Source: Deinococcus actinosclerus (lineage in GTDB: Bacteria > Deinococcota > Deinococci > Deinococcales > Deinococcaceae). Taken from it: DNA of 64,000 bases. The number at the start of each line of letters is the position of its first letter. Position 1 is the first letter of the stretch. Shown here in pieces: positions 1 through 8,590 of this stretch. The notes beneath the pieces are model-generated. The model worked only from the letters and a program-made list of their open reading frames with translations, searched no databases and had not been told where the DNA came from. The DNA lies in the NCBI RefSeq assembly GCF_001507665.1, contig NZ_CP013910.1, positions 2,479,501 through 2,543,500 of the forward strand, written 5' to 3'. The position numbers and the translations under genes are program-made.

Positions 1-146
1 TTGCCCTCGATCACGGGGTCGAGGATGACGTAGGTGGCGGTTGCCATCCGCTGGGGGCTCAGGGTGGGGGCGGGCTGCGCGGCGGCGACGCCCAGGGCCA
101 GCATCGGAACGGCCAGGGCGGCGCGGGTGAGGGTGGTGGTCTTCAT
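1..146 (-). CDS. N-terminus of a secreted protein (runs off the left edge)
   Basis: Only the first 48 codons are in the window. The visible N-terminus, MKTTTLTRAALAVPMLALG followed by VAAAQPAP, is a clear Sec signal peptide with likely cleavage after the AAAQ region, so the product is exported or periplasmic. The mature start (PTLSPQRMATATYVILDP) is too short to assign to a family. It is divergent from mazG. Confidence 0.7.
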   Translation of the reverse strand, partial: MKTTTLTRAALAVPMLALGVAAAQPAPTLSPQRMATATYVILDPVIEG

Positions 147-186
147 GGCGTCAGTGCATCACACCTTTCCTGACGGAGCGTGAAGT

Positions 187-233
187 GGGCGTGAGGGGCC
201 GCCCCGCCCCCGATGACTCCCGCGCTCACGCCC
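187..233. repeat. 9-bp inverted repeat next to the mazG promoter
   Basis: GGGCGTGAG at 187-195 is perfectly inverted as CTCACGCCC at 225-233, with a 29-base loop. The right arm ends 4 bases before the mazG -10 box (TAGAGT, 238-243). It may be an operator or chance in GC-rich DNA. Confidence 0.35.
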
Positions 234-249
234 GGTCTAGAGTGGGGGC

Positions 250-900
250 ATGCAGGATCTCCTCTCGATCATGCGGCGCCTGCGCGCGCCAGACGGCTGT
301 CCCTGGGACCGCGAGCAGACGCACGAGTCCCTGCGTCCCTACCTGCTGGAGGAGGCGGCCGAGGCGGCCGACGCGGTGAGCAGCCCGGACCCGGCCGACC
401 TGCCCGACGAACTGGGGGACGTGCTGCTCCAGGTGGCCTTCCACAGCGTGATTGCCGAGGAGGCCGGCACCTTCGGCTACGCGGATGTGGAGCGCGCCAT
501 CGTGGAGAAGCTCGTGCGGCGTCACCCGCACGTGTTCGGCGAGGCCAGCGTGAGCGGCAGCGCCGAGGTCGTGACGAACTGGCAGGCGATCAAGGCCGCC
601 GAGCGTGGCGGGCGCGTGCGGCGGCCTGAGGACCGCGTGCCCGCCGGCCTGGGCGCCCTGGCGCGCGAGGCGAAGGCGCAGAAGCTGGCCGGGCGCGAGA
701 AGGGAACGCCCGAAGCGGCGCGGGAGGCGCTGCTGGCGGCCACGCAGGACGCGCCCGATTCGGACGCCGGCGTGGCGGACGTCCTGGCGGCCGTGGTGGC
801 CTGGGCCCGCGCGGCAGGGGTGGACGCCGAACTGGCCCTGCGTGAGCGGACGCTGGGCACCCTGCGCGCCCTGCCGGACGACGCCGGCAGGCCGTCATGA
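250..900 (+). CDS. mazG: MazG nucleoside triphosphate pyrophosphohydrolase
   Basis: 216 residues. MazG hydrolyses (d)NTPs to NMP and PPi, a house-cleaning activity against noncanonical nucleotides. The N-terminal half carries the all-alpha NTP pyrophosphohydrolase signature: CPWD at 17-20, E35xxE38 and E54LGD57, the Mg-binding ExxE...ExxD pattern. The C-terminal part (about 120-216) is Ala-rich and weakly conserved. Start: ATG 250 is preceded by TAGAGT at 238-243, a leaderless-type -10 box with 6 bases to the start and no Shine-Dalgarno. The stop overlaps the start of the Nudix gene (ATGA), so the two are translationally coupled and suggest joint nucleotide-pool sanitation. Confidence 0.93.
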   Translation: MQDLLSIMRRLRAPDGCPWDREQTHESLRPYLLEEAAEAADAVSSPDPADLPDELGDVLLQVAFHSVIAEEAGTFGYADVERAIVEKLVRRHPHVFGEASVSGSAEVVTNWQAIKAAERGGRVRRPEDRVPAGLGALAREAKAQKLAGREKGTPEAAREALLAATQDAPDSDAGVADVLAAVVAWARAAGVDAELALRERTLGTLRALPDDAGRPS

Positions 901-1466
901 GCGATCCGCTCGACGCGGCCTTGAGCGACCCCTGGGCCGCGTGGCTGGGCGAGCGTGAACGGCGCACGCTGCACCTGCCCGAGTACCGGCGCGCCGCCGT
1001 GCTCGTGGGCCTGACCCGCGAGGTGGACGCCCGGGTGCTGCTCACGGTCCGCTCGGCCGACCTGCCCACCCACAAGGGGCAGATCAGCTTCCCCGGCGGC
1101 AGCCTGGAGCGCGGCGAGACGCCCGTGGAGGCCGCGCTGCGCGAGGCGCAGGAGGAGGTCGGGCTCGATCCGGCGCAGGTGACGGTGCTGGGGGAACTGG
1201 ACGACGTGTTCACGCCCATCGGGTTTCACGTCACGCCGGTGCTGGCGCGCATTCCGGCGCAGCCCACCCTGACCCTCACGCCGGAGGTCGCGCAGCTGCT
1301 GCTCCCCGGTCTGGCCGAGCTGCGCGCCGTGCCCGTGACCCGCGAGACGCGCAGTCTGCCGGACGGGACGCGCGTGCCGCTCTACCGCTACCCCTGGCAG
1401 GGCCACGACATCTGGGGGATGACGGCGCGGGTGCTGCACGATCTGCTGCGCGACGGCCCTGCCTGA
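897..1466 (+). CDS. Nudix hydrolase, CoA/nucleotide pyrophosphatase type
   Basis: 189 residues. A complete Nudix box is visible: G68 x5 E74 x7 R82 E83 AQ E86 E87 V G89 L, the Mg-binding pyrophosphohydrolase motif. Just before it, the segment [13 protein letters not shown] resembles the CoA diphosphatase (NudL/YeaB) subgroup, so CoA or a CoA-like dinucleotide is the likeliest substrate, but this is family inference. It overlaps mazG by 4 bases. After the stop lie about 90 bases holding only a terminator that belongs to the opposite-strand gene. Confidence 0.88.
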   Translation: MSDPLDAALSDPWAAWLGERERRTLHLPEYRRAAVLVGLTREVDARVLLTVRSADLPTHKGQISFPGGSLERGETPVEAALREAQEEVGLDPAQVTVLGELDDVFTPIGFHVTPVLARIPAQPTLTLTPEVAQLLLPGLAELRAVPVTRETRSLPDGTRVPLYRYPWQGHDIWGMTARVLHDLLRDGPA

Positions 1467-1515
1467 CCACCACGCCACCTGACGGTGCTCCCGCCTGACC
1501 GGCGCGGCGCGCAGC

Positions 1516-1542
1516 AAAACCCCCACCCGCGTGGGGTGGGGG
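1516..1542 (-). terminator. Intrinsic terminator of the DUF4384-PEGA gene
   Basis: On the minus strand a 9-bp stem (CCCCCACCC / GGGTGGGGG, loop 1529-1533) is followed by TTTT. It sits about 20 bases past the stop of the minus-strand gene at 1561 and may also serve the converging Nudix gene. Confidence 0.75.
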
Positions 1543-1560
1543 CAAGCAACCTGACTGGAC

Positions 1561-2577
1561 TCAGCGGGTGGGGGTGATGGTGATCTGGCCGTTCTTCGTC
1601 ACGTTGTACGTGCTCGTGAACGTGCGGTACCCGCTGGCGACCATCGAGATCTCGTGGACGCCGGGGGTCAGGCTCAGGTCCAGCCCACCGTTGCGGATGA
1701 CGCCGGCCTCGTCGCCGTCGACGAAGATGCGCGCGCCGTTGACGCTGGTGCGGATCGAGACGGTGTAGCGCGTGACGGGGGCGGGCGTCACGGCCTGCGC
1801 GAACTCGACGTTCACGTTGGTGGTGCTGCCGCCACGGATGGAGACGGTCGTGGTGAAGTCACGGTAACCGGGGGCCTGCACGCGGATGGGGTACGTGCCG
1901 GCACGCAGGTTGCTGTAGGTGACGTTCGCGCCGCCCAGGCGCTGGCCGTTCAGGATCACGCTGGCGTTGTTCACGTTCGTGCCGATGAACAGGCTGCCGG
2001 TGCTGACGGGCGTGCGGCCCGCGACGGTGTAGAACGCGGTGTCGCTCACCCAGCTGTTCTGGGGCAGGGGGTTGACCACGATGCTCAGCGCCTGGGCGAG
2101 GCCCGCCTGGTTCTTGGCGCTGACGGTGGCGAACTGATCCTGGGTGGTCTTGAAGGAGCTGATCTGATCAAGGTTCAGCGGGGTCAGGCTGGCGAGGGCC
2201 AGGACCTTGTTCTGCCCGATGGGGCCGGCGACCGTGAAGTTGAAGTTGTCTTCGGGGGCCGGGAACACCTTGGTGGTGTTGGCCTTCACGAGGTTGCTGT
2301 CGCTCAGGCGGTTGGGCAGGATCTGGTCGACGCTGCCGTCGGGGTTCACGTTGAACAGGTACACGTACGCGTCACGGTTGACGGTGGCGCTGATGCTGAT
2401 CTTGTCACCCACGCGGTAGGCGGGGTTCTGGTTGCCGGTGGTGTCCTTGTCCACACGCACGCTGACGTTCAGGTCGGGCTGCGTGGGGTTCACGATGATG
2501 CTCTGGGCACTGATTTTGGGGGCAGCGGCGGCGGTGCTCAGGAGCATGGCGGCCGGGATCAGAAGAAGCTTTTTCAT
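1561..2577 (-). CDS. DUF4384 and PEGA domain envelope protein
   Basis: 338 residues. Residues 1-19 are a Sec signal peptide ([19 protein letters not shown]). Residues about 28-130 fit DUF4384 ([20 protein letters not shown]). Two PEGA repeats follow, near 190-255 (ending [13 protein letters not shown]) and 270-335 (ending [13 protein letters not shown]). PEGA domains are small beta domains of surface or periplasmic proteins, so a structural or wall-associated role is likely; no enzymatic site is seen. GGAGG lies 8 bases before the ATG. A possible -10 (TAGGCT on the minus strand) lies about 26 bases upstream. Divergent from mqnB. Confidence 0.85.
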   Translation of the reverse strand: MKKLLLIPAAMLLSTAAAAPKISAQSIIVNPTQPDLNVSVRVDKDTTGNQNPAYRVGDKISISATVNRDAYVYLFNVNPDGSVDQILPNRLSDSNLVKANTTKVFPAPEDNFNFTVAGPIGQNKVLALASLTPLNLDQISSFKTTQDQFATVSAKNQAGLAQALSIVVNPLPQNSWVSDTAFYTVAGRTPVSTGSLFIGTNVNNASVILNGQRLGGANVTYSNLRAGTYPIRVQAPGYRDFTTTVSIRGGSTTNVNVEFAQAVTPAPVTRYTVSIRTSVNGARIFVDGDEAGVIRNGGLDLSLTPGVHEISMVASGYRTFTSTYNVTKNGQITITPTR

Positions 2578-2663
2578 GTAGTACCTCCGCAGATGAGCCT
2601 ACGTTCGCGCAGATGACGCGCCGTGAGTCCCGGGCGGCGCAACGTTAATGGTGCTTCAGGCCA

Positions 2664-2680
2664 CCGTCAGATTCTGACGG
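2664..2680. promoter_or_regulatory. Perfect palindrome upstream of mqnB, candidate operator
   Basis: CCGTCAGA-T-TCTGACGG is an 8-1-8 perfect palindrome in the divergent intergenic region. It ends 15 bases before the mqnB -10 box (TAGGCT, 2696-2701), so it covers the -35 zone of that promoter. A repressor or activator site is inferred. Confidence 0.55.
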
Positions 2681-2707
2681 GCGCGGCGTGTGCTCTAGGC
2701 TGACGGC

Positions 2708-3370
2708 ATGCATGACACTGGCCGTTCCGGCGCGTCCGTCCTGATCATCGTGGCCACGGCCGGCGAGGCCGCGCGCCTGGCCGACCTCCCCGCGCGGGTG
2801 GTGGTCAGCGGCGTCGGCCCGGTCGCGGCGGCGCTGGCGACGCAGCGCGCCCTGACGCAGGCGCCGGCGCGGCTGGTGATCAGCGCCGGGATCGGCGGGG
2901 CGTACCCCGGCAGCGGCATGCACCCGGGCGACCTTGCGGTGTCCAGCGTGATGATTCAGGCGGATCTGGGCGCCTGGGACGCCGGGACCTTCCGGCCACT
3001 GGGCGAACTGGGGCTGTCGGTGCGGCCGGATGAACCGCAGGACGCCCTCTTCCCGGCCTGGGGAGGGGCGCAGGCCGCAGCCGTCCGGGCGGGCGCCGCG
3101 CTCGGCCCGGCCCTGACCCTGAGCAGCGTGACGGGCAGCCTGGAACAGGCGCTGGCGCTGACCGCCCGGTATCCCGGCGCGCTGTGCGAGGGCATGGAGG
3201 GCGCGGGGGTGGCCCACGCCGCCCTGCTCCGGGGCGTCCCGGCCGTGGAGGTGCGGGGCATCAGCAACCCGGTCGGGCCGCGTGACCGCAGCGCGTGGCG
3301 GATCCCCGAGGCGCTCGCGGCCACCCGCCGGGGGGTGGAGGCCGCGCTGGCCGTGATAGGTGACAGGTGA
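2708..3370 (+). CDS. mqnB: Futalosine hydrolase
   Basis: 220 residues, nucleoside phosphorylase/MTA-SAH nucleosidase fold. It hydrolyses futalosine to dehypoxanthine futalosine and hypoxanthine in the Mqn route to menaquinone. Seen: VVSGVGPVAAALAT near the N-terminus, ISAGIGGAYPGSGMHPGDLAVS (the ribose/base-binding loop), CEGMEGAGVAHAAL (the conserved MEGAG/A motif) and VRGISNPVGPRD. These match futalosine hydrolase better than MTA/SAH nucleosidase. Start: leaderless-type TAGGCT at 2696-2701, 6 bases before the ATG. No other mqn gene is in the window. Confidence 0.87.
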   Translation: MHDTGRSGASVLIIVATAGEAARLADLPARVVVSGVGPVAAALATQRALTQAPARLVISAGIGGAYPGSGMHPGDLAVSSVMIQADLGAWDAGTFRPLGELGLSVRPDEPQDALFPAWGGAQAAAVRAGAALGPALTLSSVTGSLEQALALTARYPGALCEGMEGAGVAHAALLRGVPAVEVRGISNPVGPRDRSAWRIPEALAATRRGVEAALAVIGDR

Positions 3371-3457
3371 CGGGTGGGCCGCCGGCGCGGCACGCCGTCC
3401 CACGGGCCACCTGTCCGCTTCCCCTCTCGTGCGTACCGCGCCCTACTTCCCGCGCCT

Positions 3458-4294
3458 CTACAGCAGGCGGCCGTCGTCGGGGAAGTCCAGCGGATCGGGG
3501 GTCTGCACGGGCACGCCGTGGGCGTTCAGCGCCTCACGCAGCATGGGGATGTTCTTCAGGGCGTGGCCCCTGGTGGTGTTCTCGAAGAACACGTACAGCT
3601 CGCTGAGGTCCTCCGCGACGAGCGCGATCTTCTGGGCCCATTCGTCCATCTCGGCGCGGGAGTAGAGATAGTCGTGGCGCTCGGCGGCACTCTGGCCGTC
3701 CCACCAGTTCGCGGCGTTGCGGCCGTGCAGGCGCAGGTAGCCCACGTCCGCCGTGACGTGCAGCTGCGGTTCGGGCAGGCCGCCGGCTGGCGGGTAGTCC
3801 GGGCTGACCCAGATCACGCCGCGCTCGGCCATGCCCTCGCGCACCTCGGGGCGGTCCCAGTCCTCGTGGCGGATCTCGACGGCCAGTTCATGCCCGGCGA
3901 AACGTTCGGTGAGCATCTGGAGGTACCGCCGGTTGGCGGGCGTGCGGTGGAACGAGTAGGGGAACTGCGCCAGGTAGGGGCCCAGCACGCCCGCCTCACG
4001 CAGCGGCTCGGGGCTTTGCAGCATGCGGTCGAAGTCGGCGTCGGTGGGCGCGCGGTCGTGCGTGAACACCCGGTGGAGTTTCACGGTGAAGCGGACCCGT
4101 CCGGCACTCTTGCGGAGCATGCCCTCGAAGGCCTTCAGGCCGGGAATGCCGTAGAACGAGGCGTTCAGTTCGGCCGCGTCGAAGTGCCGGGCGTAGGTGC
4201 TCAGGTAGTCGTCCTTGCGCACGCCGTCGTACAGCAGGCCCGGGGCCGCCCAGTCGTCGTTGCTGTAGCCGCCGCAGCCGATATACACGCGCAT
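3458..4294 (-). CDS. DUF72 family protein
   Basis: 278 residues. DUF72 proteins have a TIM-barrel fold and no agreed function. Family features seen: the N-terminal YIGCGGYSNDDW, the segment FTVKLHRVFTHDR, AVEIRHEDW in the middle, YLRLHGRN, and a C-terminal YVFFENTTRGHALKNI. An upstream extension is open but the family starts at MRVYIGCGG. TACCCT (4302-4307) lies 7 bases before that ATG, a leaderless-type promoter that supports this start. Confidence 0.85.
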   Translation of the reverse strand: MRVYIGCGGYSNDDWAAPGLLYDGVRKDDYLSTYARHFDAAELNASFYGIPGLKAFEGMLRKSAGRVRFTVKLHRVFTHDRAPTDADFDRMLQSPEPLREAGVLGPYLAQFPYSFHRTPANRRYLQMLTERFAGHELAVEIRHEDWDRPEVREGMAERGVIWVSPDYPPAGGLPEPQLHVTADVGYLRLHGRNAANWWDGQSAAERHDYLYSRAEMDEWAQKIALVAEDLSELYVFFENTTRGHALKNIPMLREALNAHGVPVQTPDPLDFPDDGRLL

Positions 4295-4341
4295 GCCTGT
4301 CAGGGTAGCGCCCGGGGCGCGCGGCCTCCTTGGCGCATTCT

Positions 4342-4770
4342 TCAGTTCGTGCGCGGCGGGCGGTTCAGGGCCGTCCAGAAGGCCTGGATGGTGCGCAGCG
4401 CTTCGCGGAACTGCTTGAAGTCCATCGGCTTGACCACGTAGGCGCTCGCGCCGTGCGCGTAGGATTCGCGGATGTCGCGGCTCTCCCCGCTGGTGGTGAG
4501 CATCACGACCGGCAGGCCCTGCAGGCCGCGCTCGGCCCGGATGGCGTCGAGCACCGCGATGCCGTCCATGTGGGGCATGTTCAGGTCGAGCAGCACCAGA
4601 TCCGGCAGGGTGCCCTCGTCGCGGGCGCGGCGCAGCAGGGTCAGGGCTTCGGACCCGCTGCCGGCCACATCGACGGCGCTGCCTTCGGCTTCGGACTCGT
4701 CCAGGGCAGTCAGGGCGAGTTCCACGTCGTTGGGGTTGTCGTCGATCAGCAGGATTCTGCGGGTGTTCAC
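4342..4770 (-). CDS. Single-domain response regulator, Rcp1/CheY-like
   Basis: 142 residues, a stand-alone receiver domain with no output domain. Seen: acidic pair D10 D11 in ILLIDDNPNDVE, phosphoacceptor D62 in LVLLDLNMPHMDG, T92/T93 in VVMLTTSGES and K114 in YVVKPMDF. The IDDNPNDVELAL start and the long beta4-alpha4 loop resemble Rcp1-type regulators that partner with phytochrome-like kinases; no kinase is in the window. Start GTG 4770 is chosen because GGGAGG lies 5 bases upstream; a longer open frame runs to 4848. It precedes the DUF72 gene on the same strand, but that gene has its own promoter. Confidence 0.85.
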   Translation of the reverse strand: MNTRRILLIDDNPNDVELALTALDESEAEGSAVDVAGSGSEALTLLRRARDEGTLPDLVLLDLNMPHMDGIAVLDAIRAERGLQGLPVVMLTTSGESRDIRESYAHGASAYVVKPMDFKQFREALRTIQAFWTALNRPPRTN

Positions 4771-4896
4771 GGGGGCCTCCCGGTGGGGGTGAGGTCGCCT
4801 GACAGGACCGGCGGGCACGGCGCCCACCAGTGACCCGCAGTGTAGCAAAGCCCATGAGCCTTTCCTTAACTCGATTTAACGTTGTGGGGTCAGGCA

Positions 4897-4954
4897 CGGC
4901 GCAGTGCAGGGCAGCCCCACACTGCGCCGCGCTGGGCAGCCCTGCACTGCGCCG
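4897..4954. repeat. Long perfect inverted repeat upstream of hisF
   Basis: CGGCGCAGTGCAGGGC (4897-4912) and GCCCTGCACTGCGCCG (4939-4954) are exact inverses. After one A-A mismatch the stem extends 4 more pairs inwards. It ends 13 bases before the hisF -10 box (TAGACT, 4968-4973), so it is promoter DNA rather than hisF leader RNA. There is no T-run. Confidence 0.6.
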
Positions 4955-4980
4955 CGCGGGCAGCGCGTAGACTGCGCCCC

Positions 4981-5778
4981 ATGTTGACCAAGCGCATCAT
5001 TCCCTGCCTGGACGTCCAGAACGGCCGGGTGGTGAAAAATGTCCGGTTCTTCGAGAACCACCGCGACGCCGGCGACCCGCTGGCGCTCGCGCAGGCCTAC
5101 GAGGCCCAGCAGGCCGATGAACTGGTGTTCTACGACATCACCGCCACGTTCGAAGGCCGCAGCCTGATGCTGGACGTCGCCGCGCGCGTGGCCGAACAGG
5201 TCATGATGCCCCTGACCGTGGGCGGCGGCGTGAACGCCCTATCCGACTTCCGGCAGCTGCTGCTGGCCGGCGCGGACAAGATCAGCGTGAACAGCGGCGC
5301 ATTGACCCGCCCCGAGCTGATCCGCGAGGCCAGCGACCACTACGGCGCGCAGTGCGTGATGCTCAGCATCGACGCCAAACGCCGCGAAGGCGGCGGCTGG
5401 AACGTCTTCCGCGCGGGCGGCCGGGTCGATACGGGCCTGGACCTGATCGAGTGGGCCACGCGCGGACAGGCGCTCGGGGCGGGCGAGATCTGCCTGAACG
5501 TCATGGACGCCGACGGCACCCGTGACGGCTTCGCGCTCGACGCCACCCGCGCCGTGGCGCGCGCCGTGGACCTGCCGGTCATCGCGTCCGGCGGCGCCGG
5601 GAAGCTGGAAGACTTCCGCGACGTGCTGCGCTCCGGCGAGGACGGCGGGAACGCCGACGCCGCGCTGGCCGCCAGCGTGTTCCACTTCGGTGAGCTGACC
5701 GTCCCACAGGTCAAGGCGTACCTGAAGGGCGAGGGGCTGCCGGTGCGGCCCGACTGGCACGACACTGCCCGACTCTGA
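4981..5778 (+). CDS. hisF: Imidazole glycerol phosphate synthase, cyclase subunit
   Basis: 265 residues. HisF is the (beta/alpha)8 cyclase half that takes ammonia from HisH and converts PRFAR to IGP and AICAR in histidine synthesis. Seen: RIIPCLD with catalytic D11, GGGVN, the second catalytic Asp at 131 (LSIDAKR), and [13 protein letters not shown] at the phosphate site. Start ATG 4981: TAGACT lies 7 bases upstream (leaderless type), and homology begins at MLTKRIIPC, although the frame is open further 5'. hisIE follows after 44 bases; hisH is not nearby. Confidence 0.96.
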   Translation: MLTKRIIPCLDVQNGRVVKNVRFFENHRDAGDPLALAQAYEAQQADELVFYDITATFEGRSLMLDVAARVAEQVMMPLTVGGGVNALSDFRQLLLAGADKISVNSGALTRPELIREASDHYGAQCVMLSIDAKRREGGGWNVFRAGGRVDTGLDLIEWATRGQALGAGEICLNVMDADGTRDGFALDATRAVARAVDLPVIASGGAGKLEDFRDVLRSGEDGGNADAALAASVFHFGELTVPQVKAYLKGEGLPVRPDWHDTARL

Positions 5779-5822
5779 CCTGCCCCACCCCCCACACTCC
5801 TGGCCTCCGGAGGGGGCCTGAC

Positions 5823-6497
5823 ATGACATCCCCCACACCTCTGTCCCCCGATGCCCTGAACTTCGATCCTCAGACCGGCCTGATTCCGGTCGTCACGCAG
5901 GACGCCCGCAGCGGCGCCGTCCTGATGCAAGCCTGGGCCGACCGCGCCGCCGTCCAGCGCACCCTGGACACCCGCGAGGCCACCTACTGGTCGCGCTCCC
6001 GCGCCCAGCAGTGGGTCAAGGGCGCCACCAGCGGCCACACCCAGCAGGTCGTGGACGTGCAGGCCGACTGCGACGGCGACAGCCTGCTGTACCGCGTCGT
6101 GCAGACCGGCCCGGCCTGCCACACCGGCGCGTACTCCTGCTACCACCAGCCCCTCCTGACCGGCGAGGCGCCCCAGGCCGGCCTGGACGGCACGCTCGAC
6201 CGCGTGTACGCGACCATCACCGAGCGGCTCGCCACGCTGCCCGAGAACAGCTACGTCGCGCGGCTGCACGCCGGCGGGCTGGACCGCGTGCTGAAGAAGA
6301 TCAGCGAGGAGAGCGGCGAGGTGCTGCTGGCCGCGAAGAACGCCGACCGCGCCGAACTCGCCACCGAGGTCGCCGACCTGCTGTTCCACACCCTGTTCGC
6401 CATGGCCGAGGTGGGCGTCAGCCCCGCCGACGTCGCTGCCGTCCTCCAGGAACGCGAGGGCCGCACCGGACTCAAGGGCCCGAAAGAAGTCGGCTGA
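5823..6497 (+). CDS. hisIE: Bifunctional phosphoribosyl-AMP cyclohydrolase / phosphoribosyl-ATP pyrophosphatase
   Basis: 224 residues. It catalyses steps 2 and 3 of histidine synthesis. The HisI domain (about 15-115) shows [23 protein letters not shown], the metal site DCDGDSLLY and [11 protein letters not shown]. The HisE domain (about 128-215) shows [16 protein letters not shown] and [14 protein letters not shown], the MazG-like helical pyrophosphatase. A GGAGG about 8 bases before the ATG sets the start. It forms an operon with hisF. Confidence 0.95.
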   Translation: MTSPTPLSPDALNFDPQTGLIPVVTQDARSGAVLMQAWADRAAVQRTLDTREATYWSRSRAQQWVKGATSGHTQQVVDVQADCDGDSLLYRVVQTGPACHTGAYSCYHQPLLTGEAPQAGLDGTLDRVYATITERLATLPENSYVARLHAGGLDRVLKKISEESGEVLLAAKNADRAELATEVADLLFHTLFAMAEVGVSPADVAAVLQEREGRTGLKGPKEVG

Positions 6498-6513
6498 GCC
6501 TCCGGGTCATGGG

Positions 6514-6553
6514 GCGAGGGGCTGAGGCACCGGTAACCGCCTCAGCCCCTCGC
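6514..6553. terminator. Bidirectional terminator between hisIE and nucS
   Basis: A perfect 15-bp stem (6514-6528 with 6539-6553) with a 10-base loop, followed by GCTTTCCCC on the plus strand. It lies between the converging 3' ends of hisIE and nucS. Confidence 0.8.
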
Positions 6554-6563
6554 GCTTTCCCCC

Positions 6564-7313
6564 TCAGAACAGCATGGGCTGACGCGCCTCCTCCTCCACC
6601 TGGGGGAGCGCGTCCACCTTCACGTATTCCAGCCCGGCGGCCTGCGCGACCTTCAGCGCGGGCAGGGTGATGTCCGGCGCAGCGAGGATGCCGCGCACCG
6701 GAGCCGTCACCTGCGTGCGCACGGCGTCCACGTAGCGCCCGAGCTGGTGCACGGCCTCGTGCCCGGCCTTGCCGCGCTTGAGTTCCACGACCACGTAGCG
6801 GCCCTGCGCGTCGCGGGCGTACAGGTCGATGCCGCCCACCCCCACGAGCAGTTCACGGTCCAGGACGCTCAGGCCCGGCTCGATCAGGTGTGGCGCGCGG
6901 GCCAGGGCCTGCTGCATCTGCGCCTCGCTGCCCTGGAGCAGGAACAGCGCCTCGTCCGCGAGGTTCAGCGCCGTGACCTGCGCGCACTGGATCACGCGCA
7001 CCCGCACGACCTCCGCCGGGCTGCGTCTCTCGGCGTGCAGCACCACGCAGCCGCCGTCCAGGTCCGCCGAGAGGTGATCGGTGCGCGGCTGCCAGTTCAC
7101 GGGTTTCACGCCGCGGGGGCCATGCACCTGCACGGAACCGTCCGGCTTGACGAGCAGCAGGCGGTCGCCGGCCTCGGCCATGCTGGTGGCCCGCCCGGCG
7201 TACAGCACCTCGACCTCCCCGGCCAGATGCAGGGTCACGCGGGCGTGCAGGTGGGCGCGCAGGAACGCCAGCAGGGCTTCGGGGGCAGGGTGGGTCAGGG
7301 ACTCGATCAGCAT
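6564..7313 (-). CDS. nucS: Endonuclease NucS / EndoMS, mismatch-specific
   Basis: 249 residues. NucS/EndoMS cuts both strands at mismatches in noncanonical mismatch repair of Archaea, Actinobacteria and some Deinococcus-Thermus. The N-terminal DNA-binding half shows KPDGSVQVHG and KPVNWQP. The RecB-like nuclease half has the catalytic set D163 (GGIDLY), E177 and K179 (VVVELKRGK) and Q190 (HQLGRYVD). The protein ends in QPMLF, which looks like a sliding-clamp-binding pentapeptide. Start MLIESLTHP at 7313 fits family length. A TATGCT box lies about 27 bases upstream. Confidence 0.92.
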   Translation of the reverse strand: MLIESLTHPAPEALLAFLRAHLHARVTLHLAGEVEVLYAGRATSMAEAGDRLLLVKPDGSVQVHGPRGVKPVNWQPRTDHLSADLDGGCVVLHAERRSPAEVVRVRVIQCAQVTALNLADEALFLLQGSEAQMQQALARAPHLIEPGLSVLDRELLVGVGGIDLYARDAQGRYVVVELKRGKAGHEAVHQLGRYVDAVRTQVTAPVRGILAAPDITLPALKVAQAAGLEYVKVDALPQVEEEARQPMLF

Positions 7314-7558
7314 GGGTGGGGCGCGCCTCGCGCGCGGCGCAGCATAGTGCGCGGCGGGGGGCGGCGACCAGAGGCGGGGCGCCGCGAGGGAGCCCCTCGC
7401 CCACGCCCGGGCCGACCCCACCCATGAAGGATGCATGAAGAGGGCGTGTGATCCGATGGGCGGCGGCCCGCATAGCCCTGGGTAGAGAAGCGGACTCCGA
7501 CCCGCTTCCAGTCCGCGCTGTCGGCCCCGCCGCTCCCCGCTCCTCCCGGAGGTTCCCG

Positions 7559-8404
7559 ATGAAACACGCTGCCCTGCTGATCCTGTCCGCCCTGACCCTC
7601 GCGTCCTGCTCGGCGCCCCGCACCCCCGCCGCACCCGCCGGGCAGGTCGCCTACGGCCTGGGCGGCAACACGCTGTACACCTTCGGCCTGGACAACCCGC
7701 AGGCCAGCCTGAGCAGCCTGAGCATCAACGGTCTGGGGGCCGGCGAGACGCTGGTGGATCTGGACGTCCGCAACACCGACGGGCAGCTGTATGGCGTGAC
7801 GGGCAGCGGCAAGGTGTACCGCATCGACCCGGCCACCGGCTGGAGCACCGACGACAGCAGCGTCGCCCTGAACGGCAAATCGGCCGTGGCCGTGGACTTC
7901 AACCCGGCGGCGAACCGCCTGCGCGTGATCGGCACGGACGACGCGAACTACCGCCACACGCTGGCCGCCACGCCGGTGCCCGCGACCGGCGGCACCACGG
8001 CCGACGGCACCTTCGCGTACGGGCCCACCGACGCGAATGCCGGCAGGAACCCCAACCTGGTCGCGGCGGCGTACACCAACTCGTTCAACGACACCGGCAA
8101 GGCCAACTCCGGTCAGCCGACCACGCTGTACTCCGTGGACGCCGATCTGGACGCCCTCATCACGCACCCGGCAGCGGGCGGCCCGACCTTCAACACCCTC
8201 CAGACGGTGGGGGCCCTGGGCGTGGACGTCATGGCCGGCAAGACCGGTTTCGACATCGCCGGCGCGAACACCGCCCTCCTGAGCAGCGCCGGCGCGAGCG
8301 GCACCACGCTGTACACCGTCGACCTGACCACCGGGAAGGCCACCGCGAAGGGCAACCTGAATGTCATGCTCGGCAGCGTGGCTCTGAAACTCGCCACGCC
8401 CTGA
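7559..8404 (+). CDS. DUF4394 lipoprotein
   Basis: 281 residues. The N-terminus MKHAALLILSALTLASC has a lipobox (LASC), so the protein should be lipidated at Cys17 and anchored in the envelope. The rest matches DUF4394: repeated beta-propeller-like units with YGLGGNTLYTF, GQLYGVTGSGKVYRIDP, VDFNPAANRLRVIG and TTLYSVDADLDALI. Function is unknown; propeller domains bind ligands or partners. GGAGG 6 bases before the ATG sets the start. Confidence 0.88.
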   Translation: MKHAALLILSALTLASCSAPRTPAAPAGQVAYGLGGNTLYTFGLDNPQASLSSLSINGLGAGETLVDLDVRNTDGQLYGVTGSGKVYRIDPATGWSTDDSSVALNGKSAVAVDFNPAANRLRVIGTDDANYRHTLAATPVPATGGTTADGTFAYGPTDANAGRNPNLVAAAYTNSFNDTGKANSGQPTTLYSVDADLDALITHPAAGGPTFNTLQTVGALGVDVMAGKTGFDIAGANTALLSSAGASGTTLYTVDLTTGKATAKGNLNVMLGSVALKLATP

Positions 8405-8590
8405 CCGGCGGGCACTGTGCGGCGGAGTGGCGAGCGACAGCCGCTCCGCCGCTGCCCGTCCGGCCCCACCGGTCAGGGGGCAGCGGAACTGAAGACTTGA
8501 TGGACAAATGTGCATTTTTGGTCAGGCGCGAAGAGGCACACTGGAGCTGTGCGCCCCGCCCAGCGGCCGCGCCGGTCAGGGGTGAATGAC

